NCBI GenBank assembly: GCA_963817945.1
Contig: CAWFQH010000002.1
Coordinates: 223,197-287,196 of the forward strand
Source of the DNA: VRUE01 sp963817945
GTDB lineage: Bacteria > Actinomycetota > Thermoleophilia > Solirubrobacterales > 70-9
DNA: 64,000 bases
Direction: 5' to 3'
Both the position numbers and the translations under genes were made by a program. This document shows, piece by piece, positions 1 through 9,222 of this stretch; the stretch's first letter is position 1; each line of letters starts with the position of its first letter. The notes beneath the pieces are model-generated. The model did not search any database and was not told the DNA's origin. It worked only from the letters and a program-made list of their open reading frames with translations.

Positions 1-222
1 GATACGGAGGCGGGCCCACTCGACGTCGTCCCGCACGCCGCTGCGATCGGCGGCTTCGAGGATGTCGCGACCGTCGAGCTGACACTGGGCGACCTCTCGA
101 TCCGGGTCGCCACGATCGACGAGGTGATCGCCTCCAAGGAGGAGCTCCGACGTCCCAAGGACACCGCTGCCCTGCCGGCGCTCTATGCGGCCCGCGAAGC
201 GCAGCGGCGAAAGAGAAGCTAG
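1..222 (+). CDS. C-terminal end of a nucleotidyltransferase-like (AbiEii/MNT-type) protein, truncated by window edge
   Basis: An open frame runs from the first base to a TAG at 220-222, giving about 73 residues without a start. The stretch GPLDVVP, then GGFEDV, then VATIDEVIASK, then RPKDTAALPAL follows the typical C-terminal half of small nucleotidyltransferase-fold proteins of the AbiEii/MNT group, where the conserved K and RPKD close the fold. Such proteins are often toxin or antitoxin partners, but the N-terminal catalytic half is outside the window, so activity and partner cannot be judged. Its stop codon overlaps the end of the convergent receiver gene. Confidence 0.6.
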   Translation, partial: DTEAGPLDVVPHAAAIGGFEDVATVELTLGDLSIRVATIDEVIASKEELRRPKDTAALPALYAAREAQRRKRS

Positions 223-587
223 CCGCCGGTCAGCTCGGCGATCCGCTCGAAGAGGCGGTCGAAATCGATCGGCTTGGTGACGAAGCCGTCGATCGCCAGG
301 GCGCTGTCGCCGTCCGCGTCAGCGCCCTCCTTGTGGGCACTGACGATCAGGGCCGGGATCTCGACCCCTTCGGCGCGCAGCTCGCGCAGGGCGTCGATGC
401 CGGACTTGCGCGGCATCATCGCGTCGAAGAGGAGTAGGTCCGGTGGCTGGGACGGATCGCGGCGCACGGCGTCGATCGCCTCCTGGCCGTCGCATGCCGT
501 CTCCACTTCGTGGCCGGCCATCTCCAGCCGCGTGCGGATCAGCAAGAGGATCGTCTCGGAGTCATCGGCGACGAGGATCCGGGCCAT
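219..587 (-). CDS. Single-domain response regulator (receiver only)
   Basis: This 122-residue protein is a stand-alone receiver domain with no output domain. The acidic pair D8-D9, the phospho-acceptor Asp55 in LLFDAMMP and the VTKP lysine near residue 103 are all present, so it should be phosphorylatable. Its ATG overlaps the stop of the upstream histidine kinase (TGATG), so the two are probably translationally coupled and the kinase is the likely phosphodonor. Without a DNA-binding domain it probably acts by protein contact or as a phosphorelay intermediate. The target is unknown. Confidence 0.85.
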   Translation of the reverse strand: MARILVADDSETILLLIRTRLEMAGHEVETACDGQEAIDAVRRDPSQPPDLLLFDAMMPRKSGIDALRELRAEGVEIPALIVSAHKEGADADGDSALAIDGFVTKPIDFDRLFERIAELTGG

Positions 588-1906
588 CAGCGCGTCTCCG
601 CCTCGGCCGGGTTGGCGGCTAGGCCATCGCTGCCAGCCGCGGTGGGCTCCCTCGCCGTCACCGGCAGCCGGAAGCGGAAGGTCGATCCGTCACCCGGGGC
701 GGACTCGGCTGCGATCGTGCCGCCGTGCAGCTCGACCAGCGATTTGGAGATCGCGAGGCCGAGACCGGTGCCCCCGACGCGCTGGGTCATCCCGGCGTCG
801 CCGCGGGTGAAGCGCTCAAAGATGTACTCCAGCTGGTCGCTCGGTATGCCTGGCCCGTCGTCGCTCACGGCGATCTCCACTTCAGCACCGCGGCGGGAAG
901 CCGTTACGTGGATTGCCGCTCCCTGCGGCGAGTACTCGTTCGCGTTGGTGAGCAGGTTGACGAGCACCTGGCGAATCCGATCGCGGTCGGCCTCGACGCG
1001 GGGGAGGTCAGCCTCGATCTCCTCCGCTAGAGCTTGTTCTCGGGCCGCCGTTTGGCTGCGCATGGTGCGGGTCGCCTCTTCGACCAACGAGGCGACGTCG
1101 GTCGGCGCCGGAGCGATCGTCAGCCGCCCAGCGTCGCTGCGCGCCAGGTCGAGCAGGTCGTTGAGCAGGCGGACGACATGGCGGGTGTTGTCGAGGATGA
1201 TCTCGACCGTCTCGGCCTGCTTCGGGGTGAGCTGGTCGCTCTCCAGCATCAGCAGCTCGGCGAATCCCTGCACCGAGGTCAGCGGGCTGCGCAGCTCGTG
1301 CGAAGCGGTGAGGACGAACTCGTCTTTCATCCGTTCGAGCTGGTCTCGTTCACCGGCGCGGCGCTGCAGCTCCTCGGCCATCGCGTTGAAGGCAGTGCCC
1401 AATTGCGCGGTCTCCGAGAGTCCGCCAACCTCGACCCTGGCCTCGAGGTCGCCGCCCGCGAGCCGTTCGGAGGCCGCGACCAGGTCCTCCAGGGGCCTTC
1501 GCATCGTCGCGATCATGCCGCTGAAGAGCAGCGCCGCGCCGGTCAAGCCCGCGATCAGACCGGCGCCAACGAGCAGAGCGGTATCGCGGGTCTTGTCGGA
1601 GATTTCGTCCCGCAGCGCTTCGCGGTGCAGCGCCTGGCCCCGGACCGTCTCCCTGGCCTGGGCGGGGTTGCGACCGGCGGCGAGGTCGTTGCGGGCGGCG
1701 ATCTCGACCTGGTAGGAGCGCGCGGTCGCGTCCTCGAAGTCCTGGCGCTGCTGCAGGAAGCGGGCGACCCCCACCATCGCCAGGCCGGTCAGCACCGCAA
1801 AGGCGATCGCAAAGCCGATGATCAGCCGGTTGGCGAGCGATGGGCTCAGCCGAAAACGTCGTCGGGAATATGCTTGCGAGCCGATGGGCGACGAGGCTAC
1901 AGGCAC
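587..1906 (-). CDS. Membrane sensor histidine kinase with HAMP domain
   Basis: This 439-residue kinase has a first membrane helix at about 27-50, a short extracytoplasmic segment (about 50-105), a second helix at about 109-132, a HAMP linker, a HisKA domain with the phospho-accepting His203 in ASHELRSPL, and an HATPase_c domain with DDGPGIP and GTGLGLAI motifs. The sensor segment of about 55 residues is too small for a recognisable ligand domain, so the stimulus is unknown. The start is GTG. It overlaps the downstream receiver gene and is divergent from the phosphotransferase gene at 1981. Confidence 0.9.
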   Translation of the reverse strand: MPVASSPIGSQAYSRRRFRLSPSLANRLIIGFAIAFAVLTGLAMVGVARFLQQRQDFEDATARSYQVEIAARNDLAAGRNPAQARETVRGQALHREALRDEISDKTRDTALLVGAGLIAGLTGAALLFSGMIATMRRPLEDLVAASERLAGGDLEARVEVGGLSETAQLGTAFNAMAEELQRRAGERDQLERMKDEFVLTASHELRSPLTSVQGFAELLMLESDQLTPKQAETVEIILDNTRHVVRLLNDLLDLARSDAGRLTIAPAPTDVASLVEEATRTMRSQTAAREQALAEEIEADLPRVEADRDRIRQVLVNLLTNANEYSPQGAAIHVTASRRGAEVEIAVSDDGPGIPSDQLEYIFERFTRGDAGMTQRVGGTGLGLAISKSLVELHGGTIAAESAPGDGSTFRFRLPVTAREPTAAGSDGLAANPAEAETR

Positions 1907-1980
1907 GGCGGACGGCTTGAGCGCGGAGCGATTGAGCGTGCATCTCTGGTTCTTCGCGATTGAGCGAAGCGCGATCCTGT
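1907..1980. repeat. Divergent intergenic region with a small hairpin and an 11-bp direct repeat
   Basis: The 74 bases between the kinase and the phosphotransferase contain GCGATTGAGCG twice (1928-1938 and 1956-1966) and a 6-bp inverted repeat CTTCGC/GCGAAG at 1952-1969. It must carry promoters for both divergent genes, and the repeats could be operator half-sites. No convincing -35/-10 pair is visible. Confidence 0.35.
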
Positions 1981-3015
1981 ATGTCTGAGGCGCCGCAGGG
2001 GATCGACCCGGCGGGTGTGGAGGACTGGTTCGCGGAGCACGTCGCGGGGGCCGAGGCGCCGCTCTCCTTCGAGCGGATCTCGGGCGGCCACTCCAACCTC
2101 ACTTACCGCGTGAGCGACGCCGCCGGGCGCAGTTGGGCGCTGCGGCGACCGCCGCTCGGTAAGCGGCTCGGCTCCGCCCACGACATGGGCCGGGAGCACA
2201 AGGTCGTCTCCGCCCTCGGTCCGACCGAGGTGCCCGTGGCACCAGTCGTCGGCCTCTGCGAGGACGACTCGGTCAATGAAGCGCCCTTCTACGTGATGGA
2301 GTTCGTCGAGGGGCCGATCCTGCGCGGCCTGGCCGAGGCCGACGCCTTCCCCGACGAGGGGGACCGGCGCGCGATCGGCGAGCGCGTCGCCGACACCCTG
2401 GTCGCGATCCACGCCGTCGACCCAGACGCGGTCGGCCTCGGCGACCTCGGGCGCAAGGAGGACTACGTCGCCCGTCAGCTGCGGCGCTGGCACGGGCAGT
2501 GGGAGAAATCGAAGACGCGCGAGCTGCCGGCGATCGACTCGGTCCACGAGCGGCTCGCAGCGCGCATCCCCGAGCAGGGGCCGGCGACGATCGTCCACGG
2601 CGACTACCGGCTCGACAACATGATCCTCACGCCGGCGGGCGAGGTGGCGGCGGTGGTGGACTGGGAGCTCTGCACGCTCGGCGACCCGCTCGCCGACGTC
2701 GGCCTGCTGATGGTCTACTGGCCCGAAGCGGGCGAGGACGAGATCTCGCTCGGCCAGCCGGCGACGATGGCAGCCGGCTTTCCCACCCGCGAGGAGCTGA
2801 AGGTGCGCTACGCCGAGCGCTCCGGCCGTGACCTCTCAGCGCTCGACTTCTTCGTCGCGCTGGGCTACTGGAAGCTGGCGATCATCCTCGAGGGGGTCTA
2901 CGCCCGCTACGCCGCCGGCCAGTACGGCAAGGTCGACGAGGGAATCCAGCACTTCGCCCGCCTCGTCGAGCGCCTCGCCGAGGCAGCGGACGAAGCCGAG
3001 CGGCGCGCCGGCTGA
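1981..3015 (+). CDS. Aminoglycoside-phosphotransferase-fold kinase (ACAD10/11-type phosphotransferase family)
   Basis: This 344-residue protein has the APH/choline-kinase fold. The catalytic loop HGDYRLDN begins at His206 and the metal-binding DWE is at 227-229. The N-terminal GGHSNLTYRV loop is the nucleotide-binding glycine-rich segment. In this subfamily (related to the kinase part of ACAD10/ACAD11) the protein phosphorylates hydroxyacyl-CoA intermediates so that they can be dehydrated. An acyl-CoA dehydrogenase lies next to it in convergent orientation, which fits that role. ATG 1981 is chosen over TTG 1960, which adds only seven residues. Substrate not determined. Confidence 0.8.
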   Translation: MSEAPQGIDPAGVEDWFAEHVAGAEAPLSFERISGGHSNLTYRVSDAAGRSWALRRPPLGKRLGSAHDMGREHKVVSALGPTEVPVAPVVGLCEDDSVNEAPFYVMEFVEGPILRGLAEADAFPDEGDRRAIGERVADTLVAIHAVDPDAVGLGDLGRKEDYVARQLRRWHGQWEKSKTRELPAIDSVHERLAARIPEQGPATIVHGDYRLDNMILTPAGEVAAVVDWELCTLGDPLADVGLLMVYWPEAGEDEISLGQPATMAAGFPTREELKVRYAERSGRDLSALDFFVALGYWKLAIILEGVYARYAAGQYGKVDEGIQHFARLVERLAEAADEAERRAG

Positions 3016-3041
3016 GCGCCCTGTCGAAGGCAGGCCAATCC

Positions 3042-4304
<1,263 letters not shown>

Positions 4305-4315
4305 CGCTGGGAAAG

Positions 4316-5050
4316 CTAACCGAGCGCGCTGTAGCGCGCGAAGAGCTCGCCGTCCTCCTCCAGCAGCCAGGACAGCTCGAGCGGCGCGACCTCGGGCAGC
4401 TCGCCCTCGATGATCCGCGGCGCCTGGCCGCCGGAGAGCTTTGGGGCGATCGTCAGGAAGAGGTCGTCGACGAGGCCAGCGGCCTGCAGCTTGGCGTAGA
4501 GGTGGGGGCCGCCCTCGCAGAGAAGCGCGCGGACTCCGCGCTCCTGGCGCAGGTGGCGTAACCCCTCCGCCAGGTCGACCGACTCCTCGTGGCGGACGAC
4601 CTCCAGCGAGGCGGCGGTGTCCGGCGGCTCGGTCTCGGAAGTCGTGAAGACGACCACCCGGGCCTCGGCTTCGTCGAACAGCGGCGCGTCCCAGGGCAGG
4701 TCGAGGCGGCCGCTGACGATTGCCATCAGGGGCTCGGGGGGGAGGCCGCGGCGCTCGCGGCGCTCCCGCTTCTCCTGCTTGCGGACCGGGCGGCTGTAGC
4801 GCTCGACCCGCATCGTCCCGGCGCCGATCATCACCGCGTCGAAGCGGGTCCGCAGACCCGCCAGCATCGCCGTGTCGGCGTCGGAGCCGATCGGGCCGGA
4901 GCGCCCTTCGATCGTCGCCCGCCCGTCTACCGTGACGACGAAGTTCATCGCCACGAACGGCCGCTCGTCGGTGCCCTGCTCCCAGGGGCAGTAGAGGTCG
5001 AGCTGCTGCTCGACCGTGACCGGCTCGGGATCAGGCAGCAGACGCCTCAC
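4316..5050 (-). CDS. RibD C-terminal / dihydrofolate-reductase-fold pyrimidine reductase family protein
   Basis: This 244-residue protein matches the NADPH-dependent reductase half of RibD. MNFVVTVDGRATIEG marks the start of the fold, DAVMIGAGTMRVE and LLCEGGPHLYAKL are the cofactor-binding segments, and DDLFLTIAPKLSGG is the C-terminal signature. No deaminase domain is attached. In actinobacteria such stand-alone proteins are usually annotated as pyrimidine reductase family. The true substrate may be the riboflavin precursor or another pteridine-like compound; no riboflavin genes are nearby. The start is GTG. Confidence 0.85.
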   Translation of the reverse strand: MRRLLPDPEPVTVEQQLDLYCPWEQGTDERPFVAMNFVVTVDGRATIEGRSGPIGSDADTAMLAGLRTRFDAVMIGAGTMRVERYSRPVRKQEKRERRERRGLPPEPLMAIVSGRLDLPWDAPLFDEAEARVVVFTTSETEPPDTAASLEVVRHEESVDLAEGLRHLRQERGVRALLCEGGPHLYAKLQAAGLVDDLFLTIAPKLSGGQAPRIIEGELPEVAPLELSWLLEEDGELFARYSALG

Positions 5051-5080
5051 GAGCTGCAGCCTATGCGCTTCTCGCGGAGC

Positions 5081-6070
5081 TCAGCTGTAGTCGTGCCAGC
5101 CGGCGAACTCACGCCCGGCGAAGTCCTGCAGCGCGGCGACGTCGGCGCCGAAGCGACCGCGGACCGTCTCGAAGAGATCGTCGGGCAGCGTCGGCTTTGG
5201 CGCCGGGGGCTTCTCCGGATCGTGGACGACCTTCTCGACGACCCAGCGCAGGGACTCCGGCAGGCGATCGAAGTTGCGGTCGAATGAGCGTAGGCCCGGC
5301 AGTTTCACCAGCTTCTCCATCACCTGGTATTTGTCGCCCTGCTTGGCGCTCGACTTCTCCCACTCGCGGTCGAACTGCTCGGAAATGAAGTCCTCGTCGA
5401 CGCCGGCGAAGCGGAAGGCCTTGCGCATCGTCTCCTCGCGTTCGGTCTGTAGCTCCTCCTGCGTGATGATCTCGATCTGGGAACGGTCGAACAGCTCCAG
5501 GTAGGCCTGCAGCTGCATCCAGTACTTGGAGCGGTGCATGTAGGAGCTGTCGGGGTCCGAGAGGGTCGGGATCAGCTCACGCGTCTCGTAGCCGGCGCCG
5601 GTCGCGTGCACCCAGTGCGAGAGGATCCGCTTGATCGGGTCGCGCACCATGTAGAGCAGGCGGGCGTCGGGGCAGTGCTCGCGGATCCGCTGCGGCACGC
5701 CCTCGAAGGAGGGCAGGTTGGTGTAGTGGGGCGAGGACTCGCCGCGCACCGGGAAGCGATCGTCGAAGCGGCTCGCGTACCAGTCGAGGCCGAGATCCCA
5801 GTTCAGCTCCTCGACGAAGAAGTTGAGCTCCTTCGGCTTCGACATCTGGATTTGCGGGTGCAGGCCGAGGTAGTGGTGGATGCTGGTCGTGCCGCACTTC
5901 AGCCCGCCGATGATGATCAGGTTCGGCAGCTGCGCGTGGCGTTTGCGGCGGCGGCGGAAGCGGCTGCGGCGGTCGCCCGTGTAGCGCTCGCGGGCACGGG
6001 CGCACATCGCTTCGTCGGCGGGGTCTGGACGCAGTGCTGGGGTCGTCGCGGTGGTCTCGGGCTCTGACAC
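5081..6070 (-). CDS. PAPS-dependent sulfotransferase
   Basis: This protein of about 329 residues has the 5'-phosphosulfate-binding loop IIIGGLKCGTTSIHHYL and the 3'-phosphate-binding VRDPIKRILSHW motif of sulfotransferases that use 3'-phosphoadenosine-5'-phosphosulfate. KPKELNFF between them is typical of the heparan/Stf0-like bacterial group. The acceptor is unknown, possibly a lipid or polysaccharide. The start is taken as GTG 6070; ATG 6007 would remove 21 residues of low-complexity, Arg-rich sequence. The gene is divergent from the flippase-like gene with only 21 bases between starts, so their promoters must overlap the coding ends. Confidence 0.88.
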   Translation of the reverse strand: MSEPETTATTPALRPDPADEAMCARARERYTGDRRSRFRRRRKRHAQLPNLIIIGGLKCGTTSIHHYLGLHPQIQMSKPKELNFFVEELNWDLGLDWYASRFDDRFPVRGESSPHYTNLPSFEGVPQRIREHCPDARLLYMVRDPIKRILSHWVHATGAGYETRELIPTLSDPDSSYMHRSKYWMQLQAYLELFDRSQIEIITQEELQTEREETMRKAFRFAGVDEDFISEQFDREWEKSSAKQGDKYQVMEKLVKLPGLRSFDRNFDRLPESLRWVVEKVVHDPEKPPAPKPTLPDDLFETVRGRFGADVAALQDFAGREFAGWHDYS

Positions 6071-6091
6071 GAGCGGGCTAGTGTAGCTGCG

Positions 6092-7081
6092 ATGCCACTC
6101 GCCGACTTCAGCTCCAGCTTCGAGGCATTTGGCCGCGCCGCGACCGAGTTCTTCGGCAACCTCTCCCGCATCGACTGGACGGCGATCGCGATCGCGCTCG
6201 CCTTCCTCGCGGCGATGCAGCTCGCCCGTGCCTGGGCCTGGCGCAACGTCCTCCGCGCCGCCTATCCGCAGGCCCGCATCTCCTTTCTGCCCCTCAGCGC
6301 GGCCTACCTGGCGGGTGCCGGAATCAACGCGATCGTGCCGGCGCGAGCCGGCGACGTGACCAAAGTCTTCCTCGTCAAGCGCCAGATCCCCGACTCCTCC
6401 TACCCGGCGGTCACGTCGTCCTTCCTGGTGCAGACGGTTTTCGACACGACCGTCGGGCTGCTGGTGCTCGGCTACGCGATCACCCAGGGGCTGTTGCCCG
6501 AGCCGCCGCAACTGCCGAACCTGCCGGCGTTCGAGCTCTCCTTTTGGGCCGAGCACCCGCGGATCTTCCTGATCGTCACCGGCGCGCTGCTGCTGGCGGC
6601 TGCGATCGCTGTCTACCTGCTGGCCCACCGGGTTCGCCGCTTCTGGGACCGGGTCAAACAGGGCGTGATCATCCTCGGGACGCCCCGCCGCTACCTGCGC
6701 GAGGTCGCCGCCTGGCAGGGGGTCGGCTGGCTCTGCCGCTTCGCCGCCTTCTGGTTCTTCCTCGAGGCCTTCGGCATCGGTGGCTCTGTTGGCAACGTGA
6801 TGCTGGTGATGAGCGTGCAGGCGATCGCCAACATAGTCCCCTTCACCCCCGGTGGCGCCGGCGCCCAGCAGGCCCTTCTCGTCGCCACCCTCCACGGCCC
6901 CTCGCGCAGCGTCGTCCTCGCCTACTCGGTCGGCACCCAGATCGCGATGGCGGCCTGGTCGGTCGTGCTCGGCTTCGTCGCGATCCTGCTGGTCTTCCGC
7001 ACGACGGACTGGCGCGGCCTGATCCGCCAGGCGGAGGAAGACCAGGCGCTCGAGGCCAAGGCGCCGGCCGAGGCGGGCTAG
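6092..7081 (+). CDS. Lysylphosphatidylglycerol synthase-type transmembrane protein (flippase-like, UPF0104)
   Basis: This 329-residue protein has about eight hydrophobic helices. It carries two family signatures: AGINAIVPARAGDVTKVFLVKR near residue 75 and NIVPFTPGGAGAQQALLV near residue 250, as found in the membrane region of MprF and in the stand-alone LPG-synthase-TM family. No soluble aminoacyltransferase domain is present, so it is more likely a lipid translocase or export factor than a lysyl transferase. Divergent pairing with a sulfotransferase suggests modification or export of a cell-envelope lipid or glycan. Confidence 0.85.
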   Translation: MPLADFSSSFEAFGRAATEFFGNLSRIDWTAIAIALAFLAAMQLARAWAWRNVLRAAYPQARISFLPLSAAYLAGAGINAIVPARAGDVTKVFLVKRQIPDSSYPAVTSSFLVQTVFDTTVGLLVLGYAITQGLLPEPPQLPNLPAFELSFWAEHPRIFLIVTGALLLAAAIAVYLLAHRVRRFWDRVKQGVIILGTPRRYLREVAAWQGVGWLCRFAAFWFFLEAFGIGGSVGNVMLVMSVQAIANIVPFTPGGAGAQQALLVATLHGPSRSVVLAYSVGTQIAMAAWSVVLGFVAILLVFRTTDWRGLIRQAEEDQALEAKAPAEAG

Positions 7082-7220
7082 CTCGACCAGCCGGGGTAGC
7101 GCCCCGCACCCGCCAGCGCGGTTCCTCGCTGGGGGCGAACTCGCCGCCTCGACCCGGGCGGTCGGCGCGGTGGACAACGCGCTCCCATCCCAGGCCAGGT
7201 AGGTAAAGCCCGTTAGTAAT
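7078..7220 (-). pseudogene. Decayed partial copy of the downstream TadE-like gene
   Basis: Read on the minus strand, this stretch gives ITNGLYLPGLGWERVVHRA, then PGRGGEFAPSEEPRWRVRGA, and after a shift of frame YPGWSS and a stop. It aligns with the C-terminus of the intact gene at 7687-8373: VTYWLYRPGLGWSRVVQRA, PGRNHYDFPANETPPWQWRV, then YPGWSS and a stop. About 30 residues of the intact protein (the ADVDAASG to LVPLETL part) are missing between the two blocks. No start or N-terminus is left. It overlaps the last bases of the convergent flippase-like gene. This is a relic of a tandem paralogue. Confidence 0.7.
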
Positions 7221-7288
7221 TGAACGCCGCCGCGGCGTTGGAACAGGTGGTCGGGTAACGCCGCCAGTCGGTATGGGTACGTTCCGGC

Positions 7289-7654
7289 ATGAACACCAAG
7301 GCGCGCGTCATCCTCACGATGGTCCTTGGAATTGTGATGGGCGTGACCACCTGGCTGAGCGCCGAATGGTCTTCGCCACCGGGGTCCGGATATGTCTTGT
7401 GGACCCTCATAATTCTCGTACCTTTGATCGTCGGTCGATGGTGGGTCTTGGCTGCCCTCGCGGGTCGGCTTATCGCCTTGGTGGCTCTTCAACTGACCGA
7501 CCACATGTTTCACGACTCTGATGGCTATGAAGCAGCGCTCAGCTACCTGAGCATTGCGGGCCTGGTCATTTTCGGGCTCTTCATGCTGATCTTGGTCGGC
7601 ATTCGAATGGCGTTCGATCTCTGGCGCGATCGCAGAGTGACCGCCAATTCGTAA
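7289..7654 (+). CDS. Small membrane protein of unknown function, lower-GC
   Basis: This 121-residue protein has three or four hydrophobic helices (about 7-24, 37-55, 60-70 and 88-112) and a short basic C-terminus. I do not recognise the family. The codon use is visibly less GC-rich than its neighbours, with A/T third positions such as ATA, ATT, GTA and TTG, which suggests recent acquisition. It lies exactly between a decayed copy and the intact copy of a TadE-like gene, both on the opposite strand. The ATG at 7289 is the natural start, although no strong ribosome-binding site precedes it. Confidence 0.6.
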   Translation: MNTKARVILTMVLGIVMGVTTWLSAEWSSPPGSGYVLWTLIILVPLIVGRWWVLAALAGRLIALVALQLTDHMFHDSDGYEAALSYLSIAGLVIFGLFMLILVGIRMAFDLWRDRRVTANS

Positions 7655-7686
7655 GCACTGTCTGTGTGTCCAGTTGACTGCGGTCC

Positions 7687-8373
7687 CTAGCTAGACCAGC
7701 CCGGGTAGAGACCGTCGACCCTCCATTGCCAAGGTGGCGTTTCGTTGGCGGGGAAGTCGTAGTGGTTGCGGCCGGGGAGCGTCTCGAGCGGGACGAGCAT
7801 CGGATCGTCCTTGAGAAGGACCGCGGTCCCCGACGCGGCATCGACATCGGCCTGGGTTGCGCGTTGGACGACCCGGGACCAGCCGAGGCCAGGCCGGTAG
7901 AGCCAGTAGGTCACCTCGACCCAGCCCAGCGTGCGGCGGCGGTCGGCGACCGCGGTGAAGGCGGTCGTGCGGCGTCCCGAGGCGGTCAACGCGTCGGTGC
8001 CAGGGCGAGGCACGGCGCAGCTCTCGCGGCGGCAGCGGCGGAAGTCGACCGGGAGCAAAGGTAGGCCCGAGGGGCCGCGGCGCGCCTGCGGGGCCGGCGC
8101 CAGCGCCCGCAGCAGACGTGCCAGGGGCCAGCCGTAGGCGGGGACCAGGGGATGGCGGCGGCAGGGGCCCGGCAGTCGCGGCGCGCAGGCGATCCGGCGC
8201 GAGATCGTTCCGGCCAGATCGCGTCCCGCCTCGATCTCCCCCTCGGCGGCGATCGCCGAGATGGCGACCAGCAGCAGCAGCGCGATCAGCGCCGCCAGGC
8301 CGGCCTGCTCGACGCTGGCGGCGCCGGTTTCGCCCCGTTGCCGGCGGCGCTCCTGTCCCCGTCCTCGTCGCAT
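7687..8373 (-). CDS. TadE-like membrane-anchored protein, function unknown
   Basis: This 228-residue protein begins with a basic segment followed by GETGAASVEQAGLAALIALLL, the leader pattern of TadE/TadG-type pseudopilins (G before A/S-VE-A and one hydrophobic helix). The rest is extracytoplasmic and rich in Pro, Arg and Trp, with four cysteines around residues 63-115 that could pair. No other tad genes are in the window. A decayed C-terminal copy lies about 470 bases away on the same strand. Role in pilus assembly is only a possibility; the C-terminal WQWRV/YPGWSS region is not one I can assign. Confidence 0.6.
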   Translation of the reverse strand: MRRGRGQERRRQRGETGAASVEQAGLAALIALLLLVAISAIAAEGEIEAGRDLAGTISRRIACAPRLPGPCRRHPLVPAYGWPLARLLRALAPAPQARRGPSGLPLLPVDFRRCRRESCAVPRPGTDALTASGRRTTAFTAVADRRRTLGWVEVTYWLYRPGLGWSRVVQRATQADVDAASGTAVLLKDDPMLVPLETLPGRNHYDFPANETPPWQWRVDGLYPGWSS

Positions 8374-8490
8374 GCGACCGACGCTAGGGCGGTGCGTCGC
8401 ACACGTGGTGCGCCGGGTGCGCCGATTCAGGAACGGCTGTGTGACAAGACCGCTTCGCCGGTGCCCCCCGACCTGCTTACATTCGCGGGA

Positions 8491-8760
8491 ATGGAGGGCG
8501 GAGCCTTCAACCTGTTCGGCGACCCCGACGAGTTCCGCGAGCGGATGGAGGAGCTGGCCGAGCAGATGCAGTCCTCGCAGCGGGTCGCCTGGGCCGACAA
8601 CGCGATCAAGCTGGCGGTCGAGCTGACCGTCGCCTCGGTTGCCCGCCTCGACCTCTCCGGCTCCAGCGATGAGCAGGCGATGCAGGTCCGCGACGCGATC
8701 CGCGTCCTCTTCCCCGAGGCGGTCACCCTGGTCCGTGAGGCCAGGGAAGGTCTGTCCTAG
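8491..8760 (+). CDS. Small conserved-looking acidic protein of unknown function
   Basis: This 89-residue protein reads MEGGAFNLFGDPDEFRERMEE onward and is predicted mostly helical and acidic, with no membrane segment or cysteines. Codon positions look coding (GC-rich third positions). I do not recognise it. The ATG at 8491 is preceded by a weak GCGGGA purine run; GTG 8461 would add ten residues. It is divergent from the TadE-like gene and convergent with the carbonic anhydrase gene. Confidence 0.55.
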   Translation: MEGGAFNLFGDPDEFRERMEELAEQMQSSQRVAWADNAIKLAVELTVASVARLDLSGSSDEQAMQVRDAIRVLFPEAVTLVREAREGLS

Positions 8761-8775
8761 CGCCCCGGCCCGGCT

Positions 8776-9222
8776 TTAGGCCAGGGGATCGTCGACCGTC
8801 ACCTCGCGCAGGCGATGGGTGTCGACGTCGTAGACGAAACCGCGCACGGACTCGCGGCTGGCGAGGAAGGCAGAGCGGCGGACGCGGAGAATCGACTGCG
8901 CGACGTCGGCATCGACGTCGGAGAAGGACTCGATCGCGAAGGGAGGATCCTCGCCGCTCGCCTCTCGCAGCTCCACGCGAAAGCCGTCGTCGCTGAGCTT
9001 TTCCATGCCGCAGTCGGTGTGGTGGACGAGGATCACCTCGCGGGTGCCGAGCCGGCGCTGGGAGATCGCCAGCGAGCGGATCACGTCGTCGGTCACGACG
9101 CCGCCGGCGTTGCGCAGCACATGGGCATCGCCGGGGTCGAGCCCTAGCGCACCGAGGACGTCGAGACGGCAGTCCATGCAGGTGACGATCGCGATCCCCT
9201 TGGCTGGGCTGGCGCTGCCCAT
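8776..9222 (-). CDS. Beta-class carbonic anhydrase
   Basis: This 148-residue protein interconverts CO2 and bicarbonate. It has the zinc-binding and catalytic pattern of the short beta class: CMDCR (Cys, then Asp-Arg dyad two and four residues on) near residue 13 and HHTDC near residue 67, with RNAGG between. It is close in length and layout to the small mycobacterial Rv1284-type enzymes. A strong GGAGGT lies 6 bases before the ATG, and the ATG overlaps the stop of the upstream zinc-ribbon gene (TGATG), so the two are one transcription unit. Confidence 0.92.
   Translation of the reverse strand: MGSASPAKGIAIVTCMDCRLDVLGALGLDPGDAHVLRNAGGVVTDDVIRSLAISQRRLGTREVILVHHTDCGMEKLSDDGFRVELREASGEDPPFAIESFSDVDADVAQSILRVRRSAFLASRESVRGFVYDVDTHRLREVTVDDPLA

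Noticed and set aside
5081..7513. An 810-residue open frame on the minus strand joining the sulfotransferase to upstream sequence
   Set aside because: Only the part from 6070 down has sulfotransferase motifs; the upstream part is antisense to a convincing membrane-protein gene and runs through the pseudogene region.
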